From the NCBI GenBank assembly GCA_033558025.1, contig JAUCEF010000016.1, positions 1,302,001 through 1,366,000 on the forward strand: a stretch of DNA of 64,000 bases, written 5' to 3'. The notes beneath the pieces were generated by a model. That model had not been told where the DNA came from, did not search any database, and saw only the letters and a list, made by a program, of their open reading frames with translations. Made by a program: the position numbers and the translations under genes. Within the stretch, counting starts at the first letter, position 1. Each line of letters begins with the position of its first letter. This document shows positions 30,114-42,945 of the stretch, one piece after another. This DNA comes from Phytophthora sp. 'mugwort'. Its lineage: Eukaryota; Oomycota; Peronosporomycetes; Peronosporales; Peronosporaceae.

Positions 30114-30870
30114 CGACACCAACGTGGCAGATCTACTTGATCTGGGCAAACGTTCTCAACAAAAGCAGCGTCGGGAAAACCAAAGGCGATACAGACGGAG
30201 GCAGGCGGATTGGGCATCGAAGCTTGAGACTTCAACGCACCATCTGCGCAATCAGATTGCTACACTTACAACCCAGCGGAAGGCTTTATCTACTTCCTCC
30301 TCAACCGACTACAACTTATGGAATGTGGCGGTCGAATACTTCCGCGCCTTTGAGCATGGTCTGCTCAAGTCAGAAGTCGGAACCCAGCTCGATTTCGTGC
30401 GAAATACTATGGCGTGTGACGTGGCGTCGAATATTGGATACGGACCTGAAGTGGTGATGAGGGGCTGGTACTTTTCGCAATGGTTCGACGCTGTGGATGT
30501 GAAGCTTCAAGGCATCAAGAGGGACACTGGAGACTCTCTTATTGCAATGACGGAAACGAGCATGACTATTAGCGAACGGACTTTACGCATTGTGTTCCCA
30601 ACCCTGCGCAGCGATGAGATGTATCATGAATGGGAAAGCAGACTTCTAGGCAGGAAGCTTACGTTCAGCGGCTCGACGTGCTTCCGATGGGATGCTACTA
30701 CTGATCGAGTATCAAGTCTACTTACTCATGCCGACTTGGTCACACCGATTCTGCATTTACTGGGCAGTTTAGAAAATGTAACGCGAGTATTTTCCACGGC
30801 TATTCTTTCTCTCGACTTCAGAAGCGATAAGTTCCGTGTGAACTGCACGCAACGAACAGTAGTGTAGAGC
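30114..30870 (+). pseudogene. 5'-truncated inverted copy of the bZIP gene
   Basis: Almost identical to the bZIP gene at 23203-24270 from VADLLDLGKRSQQKQ through the stop at 30867, including the whole basic region, zipper and C-terminal domain. The first ~105 residues and the promoter are missing. An in-frame TGA lies at 30097, just before the copy, and there is no in-frame ATG before the basic region. The near identity points to a recent duplication. It starts about 130 bp from the effector pseudogene, which is on the other strand. Confidence 0.9.
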
Positions 30871-31983
30871 TTGTGTATTGTAAAACCTGGGATTGTGCCC
30901 AATCCCTCTAATAAGCATACACACACACCCGTGTGGAGCCTTGCGATAAATGTACTGCCGACTCTTTTAGTCTGATTTTAATTTATCAGAATTGTCAGAT
31001 TCGGGCCAGCATAAATTAATTGTTATTGGCGAGTTGCTAGCGTAGATTAACATCCGATCAGGGAGCAGCTTTTCGCCTTTCGTTGCCTATTTCGAGTCGT
31101 GCTGATGAAACCCAAGGTCACGGTGGAAAGAAGCTGTCTGTACTAGAACTCGAGCGTCCGGTTACGAAGAAGCATAAACTCGACAGGAAGACATCGATCA
31201 CGTGCAGCAGGTGATCAAGGAGTACAGTACAACATTTAGTACACGAACTTTTACAACATGAGCTATGGGAAACGCAATCAAGGCAAAGATCGGGAGTTGT
31301 TCGAAGATTAGGAAGTAAAGCGAGGGACGCCGAAAACTCCTCACACGAACTCACAGTAATGGGACTTCGACCAATTAGTACCAAACGAGCCGGCACGTGG
31401 CATTCGCTAAGGCAAGCACAGAATATTTACTTGTCGAGCACTATGCACATTTATTCTTTACGCTGGGTAGCGTTTGTTTGATGTGTAATATGCGAATCCA
31501 ATGGATCCTTCAAGCATCCAACTATTTGCATCTAACAACAACATTTATTTACCTCAACTTAAAATATGCGCTATTTGGCCAAACAATCTTTATCTTTTGT
31601 GTCACATAGACGAGCATGTTCCTGAAAACAGTCCTGCGTGCGTTTCGAGAACGGATTCGACGGTACGCTTCAGCAGGGCGAAGGACACAAGCTGTAGGCT
31701 AGCACATTCAGGGCTGAAGACAGGATTTCGTCGCTCGAAGTCTTCGCCAGCGGTGCGCAAAATAATAGTGTTAATAAAACCATTTTTCTTACCAAAAGCA
31801 GTTCTCCACGCGAGATTCGTTTTGAAAAAGAAATGAGATTTTAATAGAGAGGTTTCGCAGGATGCATTTGTGGGAATTACAGATGAACGATGTGGGGTGC
31901 AGAGAGGGTTCATTGAACTGTTCGATCAAGTTCTAGAAACAGGTTTCGCACCTGCAACTTGTGGGTCTACACCACTTTTTAAA
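30871..31983. other. Intergenic DNA before the Harbinger element
   Basis: No supported gene. It contains the minus-strand copy of the dispersed repeat (about 31630-31710). The rest is AT-rich with short unsupported frames. Confidence 0.4.
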
Positions 31984-33000
31984 ATGAGCAAGACTATCGT
32001 AAACTTACTCCCAGTCCTCGGTGTGCTCTCTCAACAAGAAGAAGAGCTTCTACTCTCTGCTCAAGATTCAACCACTGCTGAGGTTCCCCGCAGCATTACT
32101 ACCGGCACCTGCTTAAAACTCAATGCGCTAAATGACTATGGCACGCGCTTCAACTTTCGCTTTTGGAAGAGGGACTTATATCGCCTTCACCGCACGCTTC
32201 GGTTAGAAGACCGCTACAAGGTTCCCAACCGCACTGTATTTTCAGGCTTCGAGGGACTTTGCGTTCTACTACGCCGAAAGGTGTATCCAGGCCGCTATGG
32301 AGACCTTACCCCGTTCTTTGGTCGGTCTGGGCCGATCCTTTGCATGATTTTCAACTTCATGCTGCGTTTGGTGTACAACAAATGCAAGGGTCTCATTTCG
32401 ATTGAATGTGGGATACTTACTGCGACGCGGAGACGAACTTACGCTGCTACTATTCCTGGGAAGGGCGCCCCAGAGTCGAAATGTGTGGGTTTCATCGATG
32501 GCACTGTTCGAGCAATTGCTCGGCCCTCACGCTACCAACGCCAAGTGTATAATGGCCACAAACGGAAGCACGCCCTCAAGTACCAGGGTATGATGGCTCC
32601 CGATGGTTTGTTCATCGACTTCTATGGGCCAGTTGTCGAGCGCCGTCACGATTCCTACCTGCTCAAGAAAGGTGGTCTGCTAGACAAGCTACCTCGGGTT
32701 TTGAACGATAACAACCGAGCTCCTTACTGCATCTACGGCGACTAAGCATCATTCAATGCAGTAATGAGCAAGGTTCGCGTCGCTGTAGAGTAGGGATTCG
32801 GTGGTGTTTTACGGCTCTGGTCGTTTCTGGATGCAAGACTAAGCCAAAAGCTTTATCTGTCTCCAGTTGGAGTAGACTACCAAGTTGGTGTTCTCCTAAC
32901 TAACTTCCGCAACTGCTCGAATCCGAATCAAATCAGTAGATTCTTTGGTATTAGCCCTCCAAGCTTAGAAAGCTACCTCCAGCTAGCTACTACTGACTAG
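31984..33000 (+). mobile_element. PIF/Harbinger transposase, degenerate
   Basis: The frame from the ATG at 31984 (open upstream to 31870) encodes a DDE_Tnp_4-type nuclease. The first Asp motif is GFIDGTVRAIARPS, followed by NGHKRKHALKYQGMMAPDG and GPVVERRHDSYLL, the typical Harbinger block. It stops at 32745 after IYGD, where the third catalytic region should begin. The remaining part (FNAVMSKVRVAVE-stop-GFGGVLRLWSF) continues in another frame to 33000 with a further TAG. So the enzyme is broken. The partner gene lies tail to tail at 32990-33627. Confidence 0.8.
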
Positions 33001-33627
33001 GTTTTGCTACCACCACTTTAAGAGCATCAATAAAAGCAAGTCGTTCGCTTCGCTCAAGTTCTGTTCGCATCTCTTGCAGTTCAAGACGACGCTCGTCCAA
33101 AGCAAGTTTCTTCTCCTCGTTCGCCATCTTGCGTTTCTCGATCTCGTGCGCCTGGATATCTCGCCGCTCCAGGCAAGCGAGTATTTGCTGCTGCTGTGAT
33201 CCGCCTTTCGACCGCCAGGATTCATACCGCTCATTGCTGCATCTCGCATGGCAGCGGCTTGCTCTTCGTCCTGCTGTTGGTCGTCTTTTTACTGCTCTCT
33301 GTCGCTCCTCATCAACATCTCCGCCTCGCGCATCTCCAACAGCTCCGCCAACAATTGGTCCCTCATCGTATACTCCTCGCTTGGCCCGCTCCTCCTCTGG
33401 CTGGCCTTTTCTTTCGCTTCGTAGACGTCTAGTAGCTGGCCACACCGCTCTCGGCATCTACGGTTGTCAACATCCGCCGACATTGCTACAGCAACATCAG
33501 ACCATGCTTGGGTCTTCTTGCCGTATTCCTCGCCGAACGGGTTTCGGGCTAGAACTTCCATACAAACTTTCATAGTCTTGGTTGGGGAGTCAACCGCAAT
33601 TGATGTGCTTCCAACAGTTATAATCAA
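32990..33627 (-). pseudogene. Harbinger Myb/SANT-like DNA-binding partner, frameshifted
   Basis: The N-terminal half (33627 to about 33289) has the SANT-like trihelix features: Trp in KKTQAWSDVAVAMS and CRERCGQLLDVYEAKEK. The C-terminal half lies in a different frame and ends in a coiled coil (KRKMANEEKKLALDERRLEL) with its stop at 32990-32992. PIF/Harbinger elements normally carry such a second gene, needed for nuclear import and binding to the element ends. A frameshift between 33290 and 33450 separates the halves. Its end overlaps the end of the transposase gene by about 10 bp. Confidence 0.7.
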
Positions 33628-34313
33628 ACTAAATGAAAAAAATCAGCTGGTAAAAGAGCCGGGCTAATTGGATACAGTGCCAGATGAGCAAGCGCCATAG
33701 TGTGCGGAAAGTTCGCGCAAACGCCAGTAGTTAATGCTTGGGTTGCATATATTCAGCTTACCGTGCCATTTTACACACAATTATGCAGTTTACCAGCTAG
33801 TTATTCATCCTACGTCATTTGTTTCTGCTAGCCGGAGCAAGTGGAGTAAGAGGTGCGACTGGCGTACCTGGCGTAGATGGCGCGCCGACTGTCGTGACAG
33901 CGGCACGACGCACTCTGATACTCTTCCAGTGTCAACAGGGACCAGCTTGCCATTCACCTACTCCCGTGCCAAATATCCCGGCAAGTCATTATCACCCCTC
34001 GGATCTGACGACGTGGCTTCATACACAGGAAAATCGGCCCCGACTCGATCATCACAGAAGAAGGCTGTCGTCGTGGCACGTTTGTCCCCGACGCGTAGAA
34101 GCGAGCAGACCTTGCACCCTCGCTGCCGGGGCTTCGGCTGCGTGGTCGTGTTGTGCCACTCGTCGAATTGCTTGGATGCGTGTGCTGTCTGTTATACCTA
34201 ACTGATGCTGTTGCTGGTGCTGGAGCGTCCCGTGCTGGTCCTTGCTGGGTATCAAATGTGTTCCCTTCGTACATGTCCGACGCTCGCAGCTGGCTGAGCT
34301 ATAGGTGCAGCTT
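33628..34313. other. Intergenic DNA, no gene called
   Basis: Overlapping frames on both strands at 33734-34274 have no clear product. A short collagen-like run (GVRGATGVPGVDGAP) near 33840-33885 is visible, but without a gene around it. Confidence 0.35.
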
Positions 34314-37170
34314 CTACGTGTACTTCACGTGGGTCAACGCGCGAGATGTTTTGTGTTTGCGGTAGGCCTTGTGCACGAAATAGCCGTTCACTATAGCCAA
34401 GTAGATAAGCGCAAGCACGAGTGGCTTATAGTACTTCCTGAATCGTACCGCTCGCTGGATGGAGTACCGCTGCAAGCGCAGCTGGTCGTGGACATCCACG
34501 CCTCCCAAGAAGGCGTAGTTCTTCACAACTCGAGGACAAGGTACTTCTACCTGCTCCGCCCGGTCTTGGCGAACCACACGATCCAATTCCAGACTCCCGC
34601 CAGAGTATAAAAAGTGGACTGCGCGCGAATCCCGCCAGATAATGGCTGCTATGTTTGGTACGAGCTTTGACTTGGCTACTTTGAATGATCCCCGGGAGAT
34701 GGTAGCAGGACGATACTTCTTCTTCTCGATAACAGCTTTGCAATTGCCAACGCGGTTTGTCATAATAGTCTCAACACAGTAGAACCCCAGCAGCAGCAGC
34801 TGAATCGCCAAAGCCACCGATGTGTAGAAGCGGTCCACAACCACAAGTCTCATGCCCTACTCCCGAGCGTCGGCGCCGAACACTGCAAGCAGGTTGCGCA
34901 TAATTGTTGCAGGACCCGACTTCATGTCGGTCTTATGCGCGTCACTCGAGTGTTGCTTCTTACCGCAATACACCTCGAACCTGCATTTATGCGACATACC
35001 ACGACCAAAATATACAATGTCAAACCGCATAATTCATCATCAGGAAAAATGAGATAAAAAAAGTACCGAAAGCAGTACGCGGTCCCAAAACTGCACAAGG
35101 AAGAGCTTGGTACCCCACTTGTGCGGCTTGTCTTTCATGTAGACACGCATCTTGTTGAACGAGGAGCGACTAGGCAGCATTGCTTCATCAAACGCCAGGT
35201 GCGATGGCGCTACATACCCACGCTCAAACGTCCTCTGGAGCAATTCCACGGCTTTGCGAATCTTCCAAGCTCTGTCTGTTGCAGCCCGCGGTTCGAATTG
35301 AAGTGCAAACTGCGTGAAATCTCCCTGAATCGATCACGCCGTAGCACGGAACCAAAAGCTCCACGTGGCATGGCGCCTTCTTCGATTTGGGTCTTCCGGT
35401 GGTGAGCACGTTTCTCGTGTCTGGGGGCAATTGTCCTTGCAATGCAGTCCAATAAAGCGACACAGCTCGTGGGGATGCATTAGCTTAGTCCCTTCCAGCT
35501 CAGTCCGGATGTCTCCTTTTGTCTTCTTTGGGAGTTCAGGGTGGAGACGGCGCTTGTTGCGGTAGCGTTTGTACCGTTCATCTACACGGAGTGGGGCCAT
35601 TTCACACCCATACTGGTTCGATCACACCACGATGTGCTGCCGCAGCGCCACCGGCATGAAGAAGAGAAACAGCGCTAGCGGAGAGTCAGCATTGCGTAGT
35701 ACTTTCGCTGTAGGACCCGACTACCCTTGGCGTAGCCCCGGGTAACTCTGCGTATTGTCCACTAGTTCGTACGGTGTCATAATGTACCCATCCGTATCTG
35801 GCTCCTCCACATCGTCCCAACCACTCGCAGACGTCTCGCAGGACGTCATTCTTGAGATTGCCAGATAGGACTTGATCCTCACCCCCAAAACTCTAGAAAT
35901 CGTTCCGCGAAGAGCACTTCTGCAGCAATCTCGGTCTCCGTTGCTTCTGGCTTGTCCCCCCCCCAATCGTCCTCAGGGAGATACATGCCAGCGCAATCCT
36001 CGCCGCTGTCTTCCCCGCCATCTAGATCGTCCCTCTCGGCATCGTCACCAGATTCTATTGCACCGTACTCCGCTCCTTCATCTCCATCAGGAACGTCATA
36101 GAGAGTGTCATCTTTGTCAACAAGTAGCTCACTGCTCAGTCCATTCTCGTCGATACCTTCTCCTTCACTGGTATCTATACAACATTCCCTTCCACAGCAT
36201 AAGTCAGTAGATGTTACAGCATAGTATGCAACACAAGCTGCAGCGCAAAATGCAACATTTGATGTAGCTTACCGGGTTCGTATTCACTTCCATCTTCAGC
36301 GGATTCGACGGAGGCGTCATCAGGGAGCAGTGCTTCTTCAGATTCAGCCTCCTCGTCCATCGACCCCGTGCTGTCATCACCGACATGCAGCGACGTTGCG
36401 ATCGGAATCGACGTTGCAGTAGTAACTTGACCCGTCCGCGGTGGAGGGGTCGATGCCATGGGGCTTTCCGTGGAAGCCAACGAGCGCCGTGTAGGGCGAG
36501 GAGAACGACGACCTCGCTTAGGTGTAGATGATGACGCCCTTGTAAGCTCGCTAGGGGGTTCGTGAGGCGCGTCTGACGCGAAAGAAGCCGGTTCAGCTGC
36601 CGTTCTCGATATGGCAGTTGCGAGGACGACTGCTGGACGGCGAGTGGCATTTCGATCTGGGTCTACGCCTGCGCCGTTGGATATTCTGTCTTCAATCAGC
36701 GCCGTACGTCTCTTGGACGACTAGGCTGCCCGCGCTAGCTCAGAATCACCAGGGTTTGTCGGGCGAGGCGGGTACGTAGCACTGGATATACAAACAACCA
36801 CGTGTTAGCACATTTTCAATAGCAACAGTAGCAGGTACCGTACTGTTCGCGTATAACTCCAGCACTGCTTCATCTCCCAGTAAAGATGTCCACTCCTTCA
36901 GCTCCGTCTGGACTGCATCCGGGCCGGGTGTAGCACATCGGTCGTCCAGGCTGCGCCTTGGCGGGCGCTTGTCGGTCCACCCTTGCGCTTCATCTTCCGC
37001 CACACCGACCGAAAGGACAGGTCTCGCGGCCTGACATCGCTGCCACGGACCACCTTCCCTCTCGGCCAAACCATTCCGCTCCGCTCCGGCTTGTGCCCCT
37101 TGGCGTGCGAATTCTCGAATGAGAGAGAATTCCATTCATCGGCGAATGGCTGGTAGGCGTTCCCTGTCAA
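34314..37170 (-). mobile_element. PiggyBac-like transposon coding region, degenerate
   Basis: Reading the minus strand from about 37168, traces appear in several frames. First is an N-terminal oomycete piggyBac-type segment (DLSFRSVWRKMK, then PPRRSLDDRC and LLGDEAVLELYAN). An acidic linker lies around 36350-35800. Next is the DDE_Tnp_1_7 start (MHPHELCRFIG, RRDRFREISRSLHF), then HLAFDEAMLPSRSSFNKMR and KDKPHKWGTKLF, the catalytic VVVDRFYTSVAL near 34845, and GGVDVHDQLR near the end. The stop is at 34314. At least three frameshifts separate the pieces. The final 179 residues are still open. Confidence 0.75.
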
Positions 37171-38522
37171 ATCTGTTCAAAACCTATCAAATCGATTGTC
37201 TCAATTTTAGAAAAATCACGGGACTATCTCTTGCGAGTACACTGATCAGGCTTAGGTACCGCAACAGAAAAGAGCCACTCGGCCGACTCGTTTATTGAAA
37301 AGTTTGTATATCCCTTGGCAAGAGAAAATACATACAATACAAGCTTCAAGACAAAAATGCTCTTATGTAGCATAATGCAATTTTTATCAAGAATAATTAA
37401 ACAGTATTATGCAGGACGCCGGGCCGGAGGGGTTAAAGCTTTTGAACAATTCAATTGGTGTTGCGTCTGGTAGCTCTGCATCTCGGTCCTTAGGCTGCCT
37501 GTTCCGTGAGCCTATCTGTTTAAAGCTATATTTACTGAAGCGACATTTTAGCGGTGAGTTTAGCGATTGTCAGAACGCAGATCAACAGAGTTAGATTGAT
37601 AACGGTAAGCGCTAAAACACGAATCCGTAAATGTAGATCAGGTAAGTGGGATCTGGCAGCAGTTTATCAGATAGTTGTATATACTTCTGCACGAAGGCTT
37701 GAACAGAGAAAATTCTAGGAAAAGCATCATATCTGTAAAGGCCCGATGAATGCTTCTTGAATATTCATGCACAGTAGGTATTTTAATCGCGGAGTTTGGG
37801 TTACATGTCAGCCGATATCTAGGAAATGTACCACACCAACCACCAACTGCCTTGTGATATTCAACTTGAAAGCTTTTTAGGTGACAAAGGTACATCTTTG
37901 CGTACGAAACGCTCTCACTCACTATTCGCTACTCGCAAAAACAACATTTACATAACCTCTCATAGACATCTAGATAAAAACTACCAGTAGAAACATCGCC
38001 AACTACGTCACACCACAGGTATTCCCAACCAGTCTAAATCTTTAATTATGTATTAGTAAGATATTCCTGGGTTTTATTTCGCTTCTTCCTCCTAATTACT
38101 CCGAAGTATACCCATACTTGAAGAAAAAGAAACTTTCATTAGCAAACGACAACACGAACTGCACAGCGTTATGTAGACGCAGTACTCTAAGCTGATTCTG
38201 TGATTTGCATGTGCCAAACTCAGCTGAGTTGAGTGCATGTGGCCTCATACAACAGCAGACTCAAGATCGTACGCAGGGATACAGCATGAACAGAGGTGGG
38301 AGTTCAAAGGTGGAGCGATGTACGCAGGTACTTGGACTTGTCGTGCTGCAGGCATCGAAGCTGACGAGGCTCTACAATATAGCCAAACATTCGCAGACCA
38401 CTCGTTATCATAGGTGTATTCCAATGCTGTAACCAAAGCCGCAACGATCCATTAGAGCCAGTGAGGACTTAAAAACTGCTGACGAATTGGCGTAACAGCA
38501 AAAACACTGTAGAAACCATCAC
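37171..38522. other. Intergenic DNA up to the inverted-duplication breakpoint
   Basis: AT-rich, no supported gene. The last bases before 38523 (ACCATCAC) have no match to the sequence after 13471, which fixes the inner breakpoint. Confidence 0.45.
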
Positions 38523-38675
38523 AATATTTGTCGCCATGACTTTTAACGCCTCGGATTCCAGCGGCTCTTCCTCTCTCGCTCATTACACCTGTTCACGTTT
38601 TTCATCCATTGCCATGAACTTTGAGGTCGACAAGTTCCCTCTTTCTCCACAGAAATCGCTCTTCCCCCCACAGTT

Positions 38676-39251
38676 TCAGCAGTTGACTGCATACATTCGC
38701 TGCAAAATGGCATCAATCTCATCCACCGTTTTACCAAGCGAAACCAGCTTCATGATATACTCTCGGCGCTCTTTATCGTCGTGGTCTCTGCAATGGCCGC
38801 ACGGAGGATCCAGCACTGGCGCGGCTTCCACGACCGGTTCGTCGCTGTTGGTACCTCCAAGTTGCAAGAGGAACCACCCTCGTCGAATCGTATCAACACA
38901 TCGGGGGAGCCCATTGCCGTCACTATCGAGTACATTTCCGGTACGGCACGACACAAACACGATGGATCCGTTCGCAACGGCGTCCGCCTTGAATTCTTCG
39001 CTAATGCCGAGTAAAGGGGACTCGAAGTAACAGCCGCCACTTGCCCCCACAATCAGTTCTTGCCCGTCATCTACCGAGCGAATAATTAATGTATCCTTGC
39101 TAACAGCATGCAGCATCACAACTTTCACGCTGGACTCGTTGTCGCGTAGAAAGTTTAAATCTTTCGTCGGATACAAATTGTGAGCGTCACAGAGTGATGC
39201 AAACTGCATGATTACCGGCGTCTCCGGAGTCAACGAAGCATTGAACGCCAT
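38676..39251 (-). CDS. Protein of unknown function, 191 aa (copy 2)
   Basis: Residue-for-residue identical to the product of 12743-13318, with the same start context and upstream region. Both copies look expressible. The CGHCRDH cluster and C-terminal helix are intact. No function is known to me. Its inner flank after the stop is retained for about 150 bp before the duplication ends. Confidence 0.65.
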   Translation of the reverse strand: MAFNASLTPETPVIMQFASLCDAHNLYPTKDLNFLRDNESSVKVVMLHAVSKDTLIIRSVDDGQELIVGASGGCYFESPLLGISEEFKADAVANGSIVFVSCRTGNVLDSDGNGLPRCVDTIRRGWFLLQLGGTNSDEPVVEAAPVLDPPCGHCRDHDDKERREYIMKLVSLGKTVDEIDAILQRMYAVNC

Positions 39252-39336
39252 TGTCAGGTAAAACTAGACTGGAGCTGACAAAACACCGTTGAATGGGACG
39301 AGGCAGTCGTCACTATCCGTAAAAAAAAACAATTTT

Positions 39337-42300
39337 TTAAGCGCGTTGTACCTCGTCACTTTCTGTCTCGTTAAGGATTTCTCGGAGTTCGTCGAGCATC
39401 CGGCGAGGGTCAATGGAGTCGCTCGAATCCCCACGATCTAATACAGCCAGAGCACGCTGCAATCTGCTCGTAGCACCATCACGTTTTGAGTTGTCCATTT
39501 CGTGAGTGAGTTCGTTGAGTAGTTCAGTTGCTCGTTGAACCACTGAAGGAGGGCATCCTGCCAGCGCTGCGGTGTTGATGCCATAAGATTGCGATGCCAA
39601 CCCCTCCACGACTCGATGTGAAAAGACCAAGTGCCTCGTTTCACCTTTAACTTGATGTTCCAGTACTTCCATCCGATACGGTCGCAGCTCGCCGTTGCAC
39701 GTATCACCTACGAGCTCCTTCAACGCTGTAAAGTGCGTAGCGAACAACGTGCGAGTCTGTTTGGCACACAAAGCTTCGAGAACAGCCCCAGCAATGGCAA
39801 TACCGTCATGAACCGCAGTGCCTCGCCCCACTTCGTCCATCAACACAAGCGAGCGACTCGTTGCCTGAGTGAGAATTGTTGATGTCTCTTGCATTTCAAC
39901 CAGAAACGTGCTCTTGTCTGCCGCCAGGTCATCAGCGGAGCCTACTCGACAAAAGAGTTTATCGACGAGACCCACACGGGCAAATTTGGCCGGGACGAAG
40001 CTCCCCAGCTGTGCTAAGACCACGAGGTGTGCACTTTGACGCAGGAAGGTGCTCTTGCCGCCCATATTGGGGCCTGTAAGCAGCCAGCACGAGCCAATTG
40101 GCGCGGCAGCCAGGTGCAGACTATTTGGCACGAACGTACGCATTCCTTTCGAATTGGAGCCTCGGAGGTGAGCAGCCTCTACGACAGCATGTCGACCAGC
40201 TTCAATATGCAACTCACAAGTTCGATCCAGTACTGGACGAGTAAAGTTGCGGTCCAGTGCTACTTGAGCATGCGAACAAACAACGTCAAGCTGGGACATC
40301 GCGTGAGCCATAACCTGTAGCTCGTCACGCACAAGCAGCACTCGGTCACGCAGCGAAGTGAAAAGGTCGTTCTCCACGCGCTCCACCTCCACCGCAGCTT
40401 CTGTGAGCTCCCGATTTAACTGGCGCAACTCGTCGCTCCGATATCGCACCGAGTTTTTCAACGACTGGAAGAGCGTGAGTTTGTCCAGTTCACGTCGTCC
40501 ACGGTCTGTTTTAAGCAGTTTAGCGTTTTCATCATGGGGAAGATCCAGGAAATAGCCTTTCTCAGCCTGGAAGACGACGCGAAGTCGCGTGGATCCTAAA
40601 AGTTCGCGATATTTGACTTGGAGCTCCTGCTTTGCCGACGATTTTGGGTCGTGTCGTAGAACAGCCTGCCACTTGTCGAGTTCTGCGGAATATCCGGCAC
40701 GAACGAAGCCGCTCTTGGAGTTGAGCGACGCGTAATCGTCTTTAAGAGCGGCGTGGATCTCTTCCGCCGCCTTGGCGACGTTTGGCCGTGCTTGTCAGTA
40801 ACCACAAGGCCGTTGCAGCAGTCAGTGAGCAATTCTGGTAAGCCTAGGGCCTCTTTCCCAGGGAGATCAGGAAGACGGCGATGTCGGAGACGTTCATGAG
40901 ACGTTATAAGCTCAATTAACCGCTTGGCTTCATCGATCGTTGACGCCACGTTCTTGAGATCTTTTGGAGTACCGACGCCAAGTGACAGACGCTGGAGGTT
41001 GCGCTCCAAGTCAAACACTTCTGCGAGCTGTTTGCGGGTACGTCGAAGGAGCTGCTCCTGGCCGAAGAAATACGACACTGCATCTAACCGGCGTTCAAGC
41101 AACGTGAGATTCATCAAAGGTGACGCCAAATGAGCCTACAAAACCAGTTGATCATCTTGTCAGTGAACAGCATTCTCTAAGGTTAAATTCTAACAATTCG
41201 AGCATGAATAACATACCGCTAGAAGTCGTGAACCTCCTGGCGTTGTCGTCGAATCGATGGCTTGAAGTAAACTGGAGACCTTGGAGCCGCTGAGCGACTT
41301 TGCGAGCTCAAGGCCTCGCCACGCACTCGAGTCGATGATCATGTGATCAGAAGATTCGACATGAAGTGGCGCACGGATCAGTGCGTTGACGCCACGATGG
41401 GTGAAGTCGACATAGTCCAAGACCGCCGAGACGGCCGCTTGTTCCTGTGCGTCGAGTGTTTTAATCATAACTCCAAGATTTTGACGGACGGTACTGTCCC
41501 TATCAGAAGATTTCGGGATAAAACTCGCAGCAGGTCGGAATGTTCTCATGCACGTGTCAGGAAGCACTTGTTCCAGCAGTTCAGCAGCATTTTGGGGCAG
41601 ATCGACGCTAAAATCCTCACTCGTAATTGGCAAACCTGGTAGCAGAATTTCTTTGGGCGAGCACCGTAGAATCGCACTGGCCAGTTTGTCACTGGTAGAC
41701 GTCGTCGACACAAACTCGCCTGTCGATAGGTCGGTCCATGCCAGCCCCCACCTGTCGTTATCGTAAAAGAGCGATGCTAAATAATTATTTTCCTTTGGCG
41801 TGAGCATCGTGTCTTCCACCAACGATCCGGGCGTAACAATCCGCACAACTTGTCGCTCCACAAGAGCATTATAACCGCGTTTCTTCGCACTTAATGCACT
41901 CTACCAGATCCCCACAATCTTTAAGTCAGAAGACCATTTCTTCTTTAAGAAAACCCCTCAATAAAAACAACCTTCAAAGTCCCACCTCAACTTGATTACA
42001 GATGGCCACTTTCACGCCGTGATGCATCACCTGGTCATATGAAACTTCTAATTAATGTTCCTTCAACACTTCTCAAATACTCAAAGAGAGAGCCACCGTA
42101 CCAGTTTCTCCACGAACGAGTCGACGGATCCCACCGGGAATCCGCACATTTCATTCAGCACATGACCCTGCGTCTTCTTGGTCTTCCTCGTAAGCGCCAA
42201 ATTCAGTAACTGTTCACAATATACACAAACGATAATTATTATAAACTTCTGTGGTAGTTCCGAAGCTCGTGCTTTCTCCACTAAATTACGTGAGCTGCTC

Positions 42301-42663
42301 GTCGCGCGTCATCCCCGAAGAACTCGTAGAAATCCCCCACTTGGAACAGCAGCATGCAGTCTGTATTGCACCCACATGAGCCATATAAAAATTCATATTT
42401 TACTGGAAAAAGACGACAAACGTGGTCCTTGTATTGCAAAACCCACCTGGGTATTCCTTCTTGCGGGCGAGATACTGCGCCACCATGGGGGTCACTTTAC
42501 TCGTCTCATACTCGGCCGAGACTGCACCGCTGGACACCAGGTCTGCGCCGGATGAGAGCCAGGATGCATTGCAAATATGTCGGCGACTGAGATATGAGAC
42601 CCCATGTGCGGGGGCACGGATACGAGCTCTCAAAGAGAAGCCTCGGCGCAGTAGGAGCAGCAT
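39337..42663 (-). pseudogene. MSH1: MutS/MSH1 homolog copy 2, one-base frameshift
   Basis: The mirror image of the gene at 9330-12657: exon borders are preserved, including the first exon starting at 42663 and the GDFYEFF exon. A base is missing in an A run (T run on this strand) at 40781-40783. After DKHGQ, at about residue 494 of 974, the frame changes, adds about 59 foreign residues and stops at 40596. The lever, clamp and ATPase regions would be lost. The ATPase half is still open (39337-40461) but has no start of its own. Since everything else is identical, either this is a very young pseudogene or the missing base is a sequencing error in a homopolymer. Confidence 0.85.
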
Positions 42664-42945
42664 TCGTGACCACGCAGTGTTGTGATGGATGATAGGATAT
42701 GCCGCAGGATAGGAAATAATAAGATCTGTGACGTGTGATAAGATGTGACGTGTGACGAAATGGCTACATGTTCTCCGTCCACTACATACATGTACAACAA
42801 GAAGAAAATGAAGTATCGTGGAGTTTGACCGCAGTGGCATCCCATTTTTAGTTTGGTTCGATACCATGCGATAGTTCTTCGGTGTGGTAAACCTTCTCGG
42901 AATAGCGAGGTTAAGTTGATCAATAGCCTACAGTTCCTAACCACC

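Noticed and set aside
33819..34205. Collagen-like Gly-x-y run in an open frame
   Set aside because: Only about five triplets, no signal peptide, no start signals, and overlapping frames on the other strand are equally long.
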